From: Corynebacterium flavescens
GTDB lineage: Bacteria > Actinomycetota > Actinomycetes > Mycobacteriales > Mycobacteriaceae
Assembly: GCF_008693105.1 (NCBI RefSeq)
Contig: NZ_VXKK01000033.1
Location: 180,510 to 244,509, forward strand
DNA: 64,000 bases
Direction of reading: 5' to 3'
Shown piece after piece: positions 56,573-64,000 of the stretch. Numbering within the stretch: the first letter of the stretch is position 1; each line of letters opens with the position of its first letter. The notes under the pieces were generated by a model. That model had not been told where the DNA came from, did not search any database, and saw nothing but the letters and a program-made list of their open reading frames with translations. A program made the position numbers and the translations under genes.

Positions 56573-58051
56573 CTACCTATGATGTTTGCCACCCCGCGAC
56601 CCCTTCTTCTGTTTTGGCCCCTCCGGTTCAGGCCCTGGGGCTGCCTTGTCAGGAACAAATGCCTTACCCGCGGACTTGGTTGTCCAAGAGATGATGGATT
56701 CCACAGGTCCGCGTTGCTGGGCCTGGCTCCAGAAATACGCAAAAACGAGCATGACGGAGATCTGGATTGCGAACCACAGCCCAGGGAAACGAGCCGTATC
56801 GATGGTGCTGAGCACAATAAGGTGGGCGACATAGAGCGTGAAAGTCATTGCTCCCGCGTTCATCAAAGGCAGCAGAATTCCAGGATTAGCTCGTGACCAC
56901 ACAAGGAATACGCAGATCGCTACCAAAGCTAGTCCAGCGCTCTTGGTGAGAGAAAAGAATGTATCCGCGTGCGGAGCATTAACCGTGAGCCACCATAGGG
57001 TGGAAGTAGGCATAAAGCTATTGTCTTGCGGCCCATAATCAAGAATGTCGAGCAGGTCCGAGCCCGTGAGATCAGGCGTTCGCTGCAAGAGACGATCCCA
57101 ACCACCCAAGAAGTTCAGGAGGATGTCTGCTGATAAGGAACTTATAAATGCGCATAGAGCCCCCGCCGTTCCCAGCCGAATCTGGACTCTGAGAACGCTA
57201 AGGTCCATTCTTCCAACGGCCATGCCAAGGAATACGAAAGCCATCCAGGTCACCACCGGGTACGTACCTCCAACAAGCAAGGTCCAGAAAGTATCGAAGG
57301 GATCTACCAAAAGGTCAAGAGGAGTTGCGTTGTAGATCACCTCGTAGTCGAGGTTAGCGTTCACGAAGAAAGCTGCGGCCGGACCCACTACCGCCGTTAG
57401 GAAGGAAGCCAAGAGCAGCTTCCGGACAGAAAGACGGGGGAAAGGAACCGCAAAGAGGAACATCAATCCGTAGTACTGAAGAATATTAAAAGCCGGTATG
57501 TTAATGAAGTTGATTGTCATCCCAATCACCAGAATTAGCAGTGCGCGAACTACAATCTGGACTCTGTCTCGGCGCAGCCTTCTGCCGGTATGCGGACTCT
57601 TTCCCCCACTGATGAGCGCCAAGGAGACCCCTGCGAGTACAGCAAACAGAGCGGCCGAATGACCAGCAAAAAGTATCCACGTTAAAGTTGGTTCGTAGTT
57701 TTGAGGGCTCCACGACGGGAGCGTGTGAACGGCCACCATGCCGATAAGAGCAAATCCACGAGCTGCATCAAAGCCGGTGATTCTTCCCTTTATAAATCTG
57801 CCATTGAAAACCGTCTCCTCGGTAGCATCCGCCGCAGGATCGCCGGTCCATATCTTGCGGAAGCTCTTTCTCCGACCGGGTTGCGGACGAATTCCGGGCG
57901 GGAGATCTCCTTCCGGCACTAAGAGCGAGGAAGGAACGACTTGTGCAGCCTCATCTGCCCCGATTCCTGGGGCATTCACAAACTTTGATTCGCGGATCTT
58001 CTTGCGGGAATCCTCGCTCGAGCCGTCGAAACCATCGAATAAATCATTCAT
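56573..58051 (-). CDS. Membrane protein, HGSNAT/DUF1624-like acyltransferase family
   Basis: This 492-residue protein has an 85-residue acidic/basic cytoplasmic N-terminus, then the family motif GFDAARGFALIGMVAVH and about ten membrane segments. A basic Pro-rich tail ends in histidines. The motif is that of heparan-alpha-glucosaminide N-acetyltransferase-like and DUF418 proteins, which use acyl-CoA to modify extracytoplasmic substrates. Its ATG overlaps the NRPS stop (ATGA), so the two are translationally coupled. It may modify or export the NRPS product. Confidence 0.82.
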   Translation of the reverse strand: MNDLFDGFDGSSEDSRKKIRESKFVNAPGIGADEAAQVVPSSLLVPEGDLPPGIRPQPGRRKSFRKIWTGDPAADATEETVFNGRFIKGRITGFDAARGFALIGMVAVHTLPSWSPQNYEPTLTWILFAGHSAALFAVLAGVSLALISGGKSPHTGRRLRRDRVQIVVRALLILVIGMTINFINIPAFNILQYYGLMFLFAVPFPRLSVRKLLLASFLTAVVGPAAAFFVNANLDYEVIYNATPLDLLVDPFDTFWTLLVGGTYPVVTWMAFVFLGMAVGRMDLSVLRVQIRLGTAGALCAFISSLSADILLNFLGGWDRLLQRTPDLTGSDLLDILDYGPQDNSFMPTSTLWWLTVNAPHADTFFSLTKSAGLALVAICVFLVWSRANPGILLPLMNAGAMTFTLYVAHLIVLSTIDTARFPGLWFAIQISVMLVFAYFWSQAQQRGPVESIISWTTKSAGKAFVPDKAAPGPEPEGPKQKKGSRGGKHHR

Positions 58052-61000
58052 CTCTGCACCACCTGTTTGGAAGTAGGTGTGGGACCTGCCTTTTGAGCAG
58101 GGACCCATTGGGGAATGTGCGCAACGGGGTTTCCCTCCCACACGCTGTCTGAAGGAATCTGGTCCTGCCGAAGCACGAGTGACCCCGGTCGGATGGTAGA
58201 ACGACTGCCGAGCACAGAGCCGGGGAGCATGAAGCTATTGGGGCCCAAGGTGGACCCAGCACCCATAGCCACAGGTTCCAGCGACATCACGCGATCGTGG
58301 AAAAGATGGGTTTGCAGGACTGTTCCGCGATTAACGCTCGCCCCTTCACCAATGGAGATGAGGTCAAATTCAGGCAACCACCACGTCTCACACCACACAT
58401 TGCGCCCAATGCGAGTGCCCATGAGCCGCGCCCAGACGTTAAACATTGGCGTGCCCAGGCTCATACGGATCAAGCTGGGGACTGCGAGCATCTCTGCAAA
58501 AGTATCTGCCAGCTCACTGCGCCACACGAAGGTGCTAAATAGTGTGCGATTGCCCTCGCGGAACCTGCCAATTATCACCCACTTCACTACCACGGGGATT
58601 AATGCCGCGATTAAGCCGGCCGCAAAGACTATTACTCCGGAATACAGAATGACCTGGCGTATTCCCGCCTGTGGCCCGCCGGCGCTCATGAAGATCACGG
58701 TGCCTACGTAGACGATCAGCAAATCTAACCAGGCTGCAATAATGGCTGGAACAAGCCGTAGGCTTTCCACCATTGCTCTGCCAATCCTCAGCCCCGTACT
58801 CGGCCGGAAAGTACGCGATTCATCAGCATGGAGTTTTTGGCGCGGTATGGGCCTCGTGCTTCGTCCCAGCCACGAGGTTCCTTCATCGGGGTGGTACGGG
58901 CTCGAGGCCAGGACGGCCACCAGAGAATTGGGCGGCAGATCCCTATCGGGACCAACAATGCCTGAATTACCAACGAAGCTCCCCTCTCCCAGCACCGTTG
59001 TCCCAACATGCACCCATCCGGAGCGGTGCCTGGGTGCGCTACACATCGAGTGATCTGCCAAGAAACTGCGATCCCCGATCCACGTTAGGTGTGGGATGGT
59101 TTCCACGGTGGAAATCTCCGTATCCCGGCCGACGTGAGCTCCCATGGCGCGGAGAAAAGCCGGGGTAAGTGCCGAAGCGTAGATGAAGTACGTCGAGGTC
59201 AAGGTCTTTTGCAGGAGCACGTGGCTGAGCCACAGCGCCCAGGCCGTGGTACTTCGTGCGGAGTAATAGCCCGGACGAATCAAAGTGGCCAGGCACCGAA
59301 TGCTCAGAACAACCAGGCTGATCCAGGTCGCAATAGTCAAGACCGTAAATACCGGTGTCCACGCTGCCAAGATTGGGAAAACCTCTTCATAGCGCTGCAT
59401 CCGAATCACTTGCGGCAAGACAATCGCAATGGCAGGTGTCAGCGCGATGATGGCTAGCCCTGATGCCCAGAGATTTCCCAAGGAATAAAGAACTGCATTG
59501 CTTATGCGGCTATTTCGGGACAAGCCCTGGGTAAGGTGAGCCCGCTCATCCGGCCAGGCCTCACCGGCACTGCCCCAACGGACCAAAGGCGAGCCACCCC
59601 AAAGAATGTTTCCCTCGACATTTCCCTCCACGTGAGACCCCGGCAGGATTTCAGCCCCAACACCGACCGTCGCTTCGGGAGATACGATCGAGCGCACACC
59701 GATTCTTGCCTCATCCCCCACCACAATTCTTGCTACATGGAGGGTGCTTCCATCGATCCAGTGGCCCGCGATGTCTACCTCTGGCTCAATAGCTACGTCA
59801 TTGCCCACGACAAGCAGCCCCGTCACGGGAGGCAGCGAATGCAGATCAGTGCGCCTTCCTACCTTGCTTCCCATCATCCGGAAGAACAAAGGGGTAACCG
59901 GAGTTCCCAGTAGCGGTTCCAGCTTTTGAAAGGTCATGAACCTCTCTGCAATCCAGATGCGCAGGTGCGTCCGGCTACCCCTTAGGTACTCACCCGGCAC
60001 AACTCCGGCTGTTAAAAGCCTGGCGACGATCACCGTTTGTATTGCCTTACCAGGGAGGGAGAAGAGCACAATCCACCCGATAATTAACGGCAGCACTGGC
60101 GGTCGCGGTACCCATCCGGCATCGAAGAAAACCGCCAGAATCCACACGACAAGAATGGAACCTACAACGTAGCGAAGCCCGTTGATAAGGTACATCGCAA
60201 GTATCGCTGCGGCCTGCACTACACCACTCCAGCGCGGAATCGGCTGCGGATTCGGACGAGCATTCGTTTCCTCGTTGAGGCTTTCCAAATACCTCGCCAT
60301 CTGCCCTAAGGTCGAATTCTCATACAATGCCCCGATATTGGTGGCCGGATGAGTAGCACGCAGGCTTACCGCGAGTTTGGCCACTGCGACGGAGCTTCCA
60401 CCCAAGTCGAAGAAGTCACTTTCTGCCGTCAGCGGCAGGGGCCCGAGCTGCTGTTGCCACAGCCGTGCAAGGTCACGTAGTTCTTCTGGGAGCTCAGCAC
60501 CCTCCACCCCCACGACGGATGGTAGGGGCCACGGCAGTGAATTACGGTCCACTTTGCCGGAGCTTTTCATCGGCATATCTTCCAAGACGCACAATGTGGG
60601 GACGATTCCGCCAGGCAGATGCGCGGCCAGGTACGCCCTTGCCGCCTGCGTTTCGAAAGCAGAATCTGGTTCCTCGACTAGGTAACCCACGAGGACTTCC
60701 GAGCCCGCTTCCGTCGTATGCATCGCCGCGGCACCAACGCGAACCCCCGGGATCGCTGTTAAGTGCTTATCAAGTTCCCCCAGCTCAATGCGGCGACCCC
60801 CGAACTTAACCTGATCATCGGAGCGACCAACGAAGATCAACCCCACGGGATCTGCGACAACGAGATCCCCCGTCCGATATGCCCTATCCCAACCAAGTGC
60901 GGGAAGAGGGGCATAAACCTCCGCGTCTTTCTCCTCATCCAGATAACGACCGAGCCCCACCCCGCCAACGATTAATTCACCGGTGTCACCCCAGGCAACA

Positions 61001-62019
61001 GGAGCACCGTCAGGCCCCACCACCGCCAGCTTCCAGCCAGGTGTGGGACGCCCAATCCTCACGGGAGGTTCTCTTGTCAAAAGCTGCCCAGTCGAGATGA
61101 TCGTTGCCTCGGTGGGCCCATAGGTGTTCCAGAGCTCGCGCCCTGGCGCTTCCAGCCGGACTATCAGATCCAGCGGACATGCCTCTCCTCCAAAGATCAA
61201 CAGTCGCACGTTATCGAGTGACTCCACTGGCCAAAAGGCCGCCAGAGTCGGCACGGTGGAGACTGCGGTGATGCGCTTGTCGACGATCCACCGCCCCAGT
61301 TCATCACCCGAGCGCACCACGTCACGCGGCGCTGCAACCAGCGCTGCCCCGTACCTCCAGGCAAGCCACATTTCTTCACAGGAAGCATCGAAGCCGACAG
61401 ACAGCCCTGCCATAACTCTGTCTCCCGGGGCCAGCGGTTGCTGCACCAAATACATCCGCGACTCCGCATCTACCAATGCAGCCGCCGAGCGATGAGTGAC
61501 GGCAACTCCCTTAGGCTTCCCCGTCGATCCCGAAGTGAAGATAATCCACGCATCATCCGCCACGCTCGGTCGTGCCGGGGCATTTCCGACGCCCTGTTGG
61601 ACTTTGTCACGCAGGATAACTTCCAGGTCACGACCATATACTGCAGACACACCGGCTTCCTCCCAAACGGTGTCTGCACGGGAGTCCGGATCATCCCAAT
61701 CCACCGGCACGTAGGCGGCACCTGCCACCATGGTGGACAGTATTGCGACATACAAGTCCGTGGTTCCTGAAGGAACTCTGATCCCGATGCGGTCCCCGTG
61801 CCCGACACCCAGCTCCTCGAGTCTCCTTACTTGTTGCAGGACCTTTTGCGCCAGTTGTGAGTACGTCAGCGCCTCACCCGCGCCCTCAAGAGCGAGAGCA
61901 TCCGGATACTGCGATACGGTTTCCTCAAAAATATCGACGAGGGTTCGTGGCTCCTGAAATTGGTCAACCCCGAATACAGCCAAGGTGGGGTGGTCCTGGC
62001 TTTGCGAGCGAGCAGACAT
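58048..62019 (-). CDS. Pls/PosA-family single-module NRPS
   Basis: This 1323-residue protein has an adenylation domain (residues about 25-500: FTSGSTGKPKG, NTYGPTEATI, YRTGDL, SSGKVDR), a peptidyl carrier domain (Ser542 in FDLGGSSV), and a C-terminal half with about six membrane segments around left-handed beta-helix (hexapeptide) domains. There is no condensation or thioesterase domain. This is the architecture of epsilon-poly-L-lysine synthetase (Pls) and its relatives. The ten pocket residues aligned to GrsA are D211, A212, E215, S254, I275, G277, T299, I307, I308 and K489, close to the lysine code I recall for bacitracin synthetase (DAESIGSVVK). A basic amino acid is therefore the likely substrate. 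AAGGAG precedes the ATG. Confidence 0.9.
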   Translation of the reverse strand: MSARSQSQDHPTLAVFGVDQFQEPRTLVDIFEETVSQYPDALALEGAGEALTYSQLAQKVLQQVRRLEELGVGHGDRIGIRVPSGTTDLYVAILSTMVAGAAYVPVDWDDPDSRADTVWEEAGVSAVYGRDLEVILRDKVQQGVGNAPARPSVADDAWIIFTSGSTGKPKGVAVTHRSAAALVDAESRMYLVQQPLAPGDRVMAGLSVGFDASCEEMWLAWRYGAALVAAPRDVVRSGDELGRWIVDKRITAVSTVPTLAAFWPVESLDNVRLLIFGGEACPLDLIVRLEAPGRELWNTYGPTEATIISTGQLLTREPPVRIGRPTPGWKLAVVGPDGAPVAWGDTGELIVGGVGLGRYLDEEKDAEVYAPLPALGWDRAYRTGDLVVADPVGLIFVGRSDDQVKFGGRRIELGELDKHLTAIPGVRVGAAAMHTTEAGSEVLVGYLVEEPDSAFETQAARAYLAAHLPGGIVPTLCVLEDMPMKSSGKVDRNSLPWPLPSVVGVEGAELPEELRDLARLWQQQLGPLPLTAESDFFDLGGSSVAVAKLAVSLRATHPATNIGALYENSTLGQMARYLESLNEETNARPNPQPIPRWSGVVQAAAILAMYLINGLRYVVGSILVVWILAVFFDAGWVPRPPVLPLIIGWIVLFSLPGKAIQTVIVARLLTAGVVPGEYLRGSRTHLRIWIAERFMTFQKLEPLLGTPVTPLFFRMMGSKVGRRTDLHSLPPVTGLLVVGNDVAIEPEVDIAGHWIDGSTLHVARIVVGDEARIGVRSIVSPEATVGVGAEILPGSHVEGNVEGNILWGGSPLVRWGSAGEAWPDERAHLTQGLSRNSRISNAVLYSLGNLWASGLAIIALTPAIAIVLPQVIRMQRYEEVFPILAAWTPVFTVLTIATWISLVVLSIRCLATLIRPGYYSARSTTAWALWLSHVLLQKTLTSTYFIYASALTPAFLRAMGAHVGRDTEISTVETIPHLTWIGDRSFLADHSMCSAPRHRSGWVHVGTTVLGEGSFVGNSGIVGPDRDLPPNSLVAVLASSPYHPDEGTSWLGRSTRPIPRQKLHADESRTFRPSTGLRIGRAMVESLRLVPAIIAAWLDLLIVYVGTVIFMSAGGPQAGIRQVILYSGVIVFAAGLIAALIPVVVKWVIIGRFREGNRTLFSTFVWRSELADTFAEMLAVPSLIRMSLGTPMFNVWARLMGTRIGRNVWCETWWLPEFDLISIGEGASVNRGTVLQTHLFHDRVMSLEPVAMGAGSTLGPNSFMLPGSVLGSRSTIRPGSLVLRQDQIPSDSVWEGNPVAHIPQWVPAQKAGPTPTSKQVVQR

Positions 62020-62060
62020 ATCGAGACTCCTTGGAACTGTATTTCTTAATGCACTTCAAA

Positions 62061-62070
62061 GTTAGCTAAC
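62061..62070. repeat. Palindrome GTTAGCTAAC upstream of the NRPS gene
   Basis: A perfect 10-base palindrome about 40 bases before the NRPS start, in an A/T-rich region; possible operator. It resembles the DtxR core but has an even centre, so DtxR is not claimed. Confidence 0.4.
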
Positions 62071-62107
62071 GATAAGCATTACCCTATCTTTCAATAAGTA
62101 TTAAGTA

Positions 62108-62131
62108 AATGGTTTTTCCAACAAAACCATT
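62108..62131. repeat. Inverted repeat AATGGTTTT-N6-AAAACCATT
   Basis: Perfect 9-base arms around TCCAAC, in the A/T-rich divergent region between the NRPS and the next lipoprotein gene; probably regulatory. Confidence 0.4.
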
Positions 62132-62376
62132 AAATAATCCAAGTTTTTAACTAGGGGAAAATCAGTCCCTGGCCCCTAATAAGGTCTACTCTCCGCACTT
62201 TGGACTACAGTAAATGGCGCGAACCGAAGCCGAGCGTCTCCCCGCTCCCCTTCGCCTCACTCTCCTACTTACTAAGCTCACCCGTACCATTGCTCACTCA
62301 GCGGGTTGCGCTGGGTCATTCCTTAGATGCGCCTGAGTCCCCTTGCTCTCTCAAGCAGAACCCAAGAAAGATAAGA

Positions 62377-62964
62377 ATGAAGAAGCTACTCCGTCTGCTT
62401 TTTGCCGTGCCTCTCGCCCTCTCCGCATGCGGCGGCGGCACCGACTCGTCATCGGTTTCCTCCTCTGTGCCCTCGAGCGTTAGCCTCAGCTCGAGCACAT
62501 CGAGCACTGCCACAACCAGCCCCTCGTCTTTGACCACTTCCACGACAAGCGAGCCGGCCCCAAGTCAGACACCTGCCGTCGAACCAGCACCAGTAGAACA
62601 AGCACCCGTCCCCGCACAAGAACCCGTGGTGTTACAACCCATTGCGGGCTCAATCTGGGCACCCGCCGGCACAGGTTATAGATGCCCAATGACAGACGCC
62701 TACGTGTACGACCCCGCGAACTGCACATCCGCAAATCTCGGAGGAACCCCCGAATACGATGATTGGTTCCCTGGCGGACAGGACCTCAGCAACATCCCTT
62801 ACGCTGACGGCGGAACCTGTCCCGCATACAAGTGCGGCTATGGCAAGGGAATCGACGCTGATGCCGTTAACGCAGAAAAGCAAGCCGCCCACACATGGTG
62901 GGGAAACTGCATCTCAGCCAACACGGCCGAGTACTGCCGCACCAACGACCCCTGGCAGCAATAG
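62377..62964 (+). CDS. Ser/Thr-rich secreted lipoprotein
   Basis: This 195-residue protein has a short signal peptide ending in the lipobox LSAC, a Ser/Thr/Pro-rich linker to about residue 85, and a cysteine-containing C-terminal domain (YRCPMTDAYVYDPANC, GTCPAYKCGYGKG, WWGNCISANTAEYC) with eight cysteines. No family recognised. It reads away from the NRPS gene and precedes the Excalibur lipoprotein by about 100 bases; the two signal and linker regions are similar in style. Confidence 0.75.
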   Translation: MKKLLRLLFAVPLALSACGGGTDSSSVSSSVPSSVSLSSSTSSTATTSPSSLTTSTTSEPAPSQTPAVEPAPVEQAPVPAQEPVVLQPIAGSIWAPAGTGYRCPMTDAYVYDPANCTSANLGGTPEYDDWFPGGQDLSNIPYADGGTCPAYKCGYGKGIDADAVNAEKQAAHTWWGNCISANTAEYCRTNDPWQQ

Positions 62965-63065
62965 ATACTCCACTCTTCCTCTCCACGACCTCAGCCCCTT
63001 CCTATTCCCCGGGAACACTCGCCAAAGTCTTAAAACTTGATCATCCTCTACGAAAGGCCTTCGGC

Positions 63066-63572
63066 ATGAAAAGCCGTCTCTCCATTTTTTGCCTCATCTC
63101 TGCAGTAGCCGTTTCGCTCACTGCTTGTGGCAGTGCTGATGAGTCAGAGCCCAGCACGTCTACGACCGAGACTTCGACAACGTCATCTTCAAAGTCGTCG
63201 ACCATTAAGACCACTTCTTCTTCAGTTGCTTCGTCTACTAGCTCAGAGCCAGCGGCGGAGCCGGAGCCCACAATCAACGAGGATGCGGACACACAGATCC
63301 ACGGCTTTCTTGCCCCGCAGGAACAGCAGCCGGACCCCGTAGCACCGGCCCCCGATCCAGCACCAGTAGTTGAGGAGCAGGCTCCCGCGCCGGCACCTGC
63401 CCCTGCTCCCGTTTACGAGGCTCCAGCACCAGCACCAGCACCCGCCCCTGCCGCAAGCTACGCCAACTGCTCGCAAGTAAAGGCAGCCGGTGCGGCACCG
63501 CTTTACGCCGGTTCACCCGGCTACAGCACCTCGCTTGACCGCGACGGCGACGGCGTCGCCTGTGAGAAGTAG
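63066..63572 (+). CDS. Excalibur-domain lipoprotein, copy B
   Basis: This 168-residue protein has a signal peptide ending in the lipobox LTAC, a long Ser/Thr- then Pro/Ala/Glu-rich linker and a C-terminal Excalibur domain (SYANCSQVKAAGAAPLYAGS, DRDGDGVACEK). The last 37 residues are nearly identical to copy A at 53091-53573, while the linkers differ. AAGGCC before the ATG is a weak ribosome site. Confidence 0.85.
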   Translation: MKSRLSIFCLISAVAVSLTACGSADESEPSTSTTETSTTSSSKSSTIKTTSSSVASSTSSEPAAEPEPTINEDADTQIHGFLAPQEQQPDPVAPAPDPAPVVEEQAPAPAPAPAPVYEAPAPAPAPAPAASYANCSQVKAAGAAPLYAGSPGYSTSLDRDGDGVACEK

Positions 63573-63597
63573 TTCTTCTCTTCATCGAGCCCCGCGC

Positions 63598-63655
63598 AAA
63601 TATGCGTTTTCAATTCGTATCGAAAGCTTTCGATACCGGCAGAAAGCGCATATTT
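63598..63655. repeat. Nested perfect palindrome, 58 bases
   Basis: A perfect 20-base palindrome (GTATCGAAAG mirrored, 63617-63636) is framed by two ten-base spacers and an outer perfect 9-base inverted repeat (AAATATGCG 63598-63606, CGCATATTT 63647-63655). Both spacers are exactly ten bases. It lies 26 bases after the Excalibur stop and has no U-tract. Confidence 0.8.
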
Positions 63656-63716
63656 CCAATCATGCCAAGCAAGGCAACTTGGGCACCTTGATGCGAGTCC
63701 CTCTCCGGCGTTCACA

Positions 63717-63759
63717 GTAAACAGTGACCCAGTTTTTCAATCGAGCGCTCACTATTTAC
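63717..63759. repeat. Imperfect inverted repeat GTAAACAGTGA / TCACTATTTAC
   Basis: Ten of eleven bases pair across a 21-base loop. No gene is seen in 63573-63913; besides these repeats I see nothing else there. Confidence 0.4.
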
Positions 63760-63913
63760 CGTCAAAACGCAAGAGCCCTTATGTAGCGAAACATAATTCC
63801 GTCACAATCTGCGCCAGTATCAAAACTTCTCGATAGCAAGGCTGAGACCACTATTCAACAGCGTATCGATTGTGGGCTAAGGAGCAAAAAGTGTGTCTGC
63901 GGGCGTGTCGGGG

Positions 63914-64000
63914 TTAGGTGCCGGGCCAGCCTTTGCGGATTCCTAGGTTGTGGTTGTATTCGTTTGGGATAGCGTTGTCGTAGAGGGCTGGTCTTCCGGT
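63914..64000 (-). CDS. C-terminal end of a gene cut by the window edge
   Basis: The minus strand enters from the right edge with an open frame of 28 codons ending in TAA at 63914; the last residues read LYDNAIPNEYNHNLGIRKGW then PGT. The composition looks like a real protein end. The family is not identified; an HNH/DUF222 or transposase end is possible but unproven. Confidence 0.45.
   Translation of the reverse strand, partial: TGRPALYDNAIPNEYNHNLGIRKGWPGT

Noticed and set aside
62061..62070. DtxR box before the NRPS gene
   Set aside because: The core resembles DtxR half-sites but the palindrome has an even centre and the outer bases do not match.

Overview
The window looks like chromosome of a Corynebacterium species. 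The evidence is gene order and content: lipB-lipA-DUF4191, glnA, gltBD, glnA2-glnE, DUF2786, CYTH/CHAD, galK-like, RNB nuclease, rnpB, RNase HI/phosphatase, zinc ribbon, DUF34. Sites matching the corynebacterial regulators AmtR (nitrogen) and DtxR (iron) support this. Base composition is moderately GC-rich, and many genes have either a good Shine-Dalgarno sequence or a -10 hexamer exactly seven bases before the start codon, as expected for leaderless actinobacterial mRNAs. No tRNA, rRNA, CRISPR array or prophage was seen.

Layout. 1-7981 (+): a small unknown gene, the glycine cleavage genes gcvP-gcvT-gcvH, then lipB, lipA and a DUF4191 membrane protein. GcvH needs lipoate, so cleavage and lipoylation genes sit together. 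8001-13632: an RDD membrane protein, then two closely similar glutamine synthetase genes flanking a carboxylesterase; only the second copy has an AmtR box. 13678-15022 (-): a J-domain-like membrane protein gene broken by two frameshifts. 15250-21517 (+): two AmtR boxes and gltB-gltD. 21514-27744: Nudix hydrolase, lipoprotein serine protease, a 53-residue ORF, thrC, an MFS transporter, a stand-alone ATPase and small unknown genes. 27711-32113 (-): glnA2-glnE. With glnA, glnE, glnA2 and gltBD in one window, most of the ammonium-assimilation enzymology is here.

32284-47227: DUF2786, a polyphosphate-type CYTH/CHAD protein, an ISL3 transposase remnant, a DUF222/HNH gene, an IS3-family element, a degenerate galactokinase-like gene, an RNB nuclease, RNase P RNA, the RNase HI/phosphatase - zinc ribbon - DUF34 operon, a low-molecular-weight phosphatase, SURF1 and a HAD phosphatase. 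47297-53010 (+): an operon with two DtxR-like boxes in front that encodes a siderophore-type ABC transporter, small membrane proteins (one frameshifted) and a Tat-exported multicopper oxidase.

53091-63572: secreted and envelope functions. Two Excalibur-domain proteins flank the region. Between them a four-gene minus-strand cluster is headed by a 1323-residue Pls/PosA-family single-module NRPS (A-PCP-membrane hexapeptide domains), whose specificity pocket reads like a lysine pocket. It is followed by a membrane acyltransferase-like protein, a lipoprotein and a membrane-tethered esterase. This cluster, possibly making and exporting a cationic homopolymer, is the best candidate for an undescribed system. 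The right edge carries a nested perfect palindrome and the end of a further minus-strand gene.
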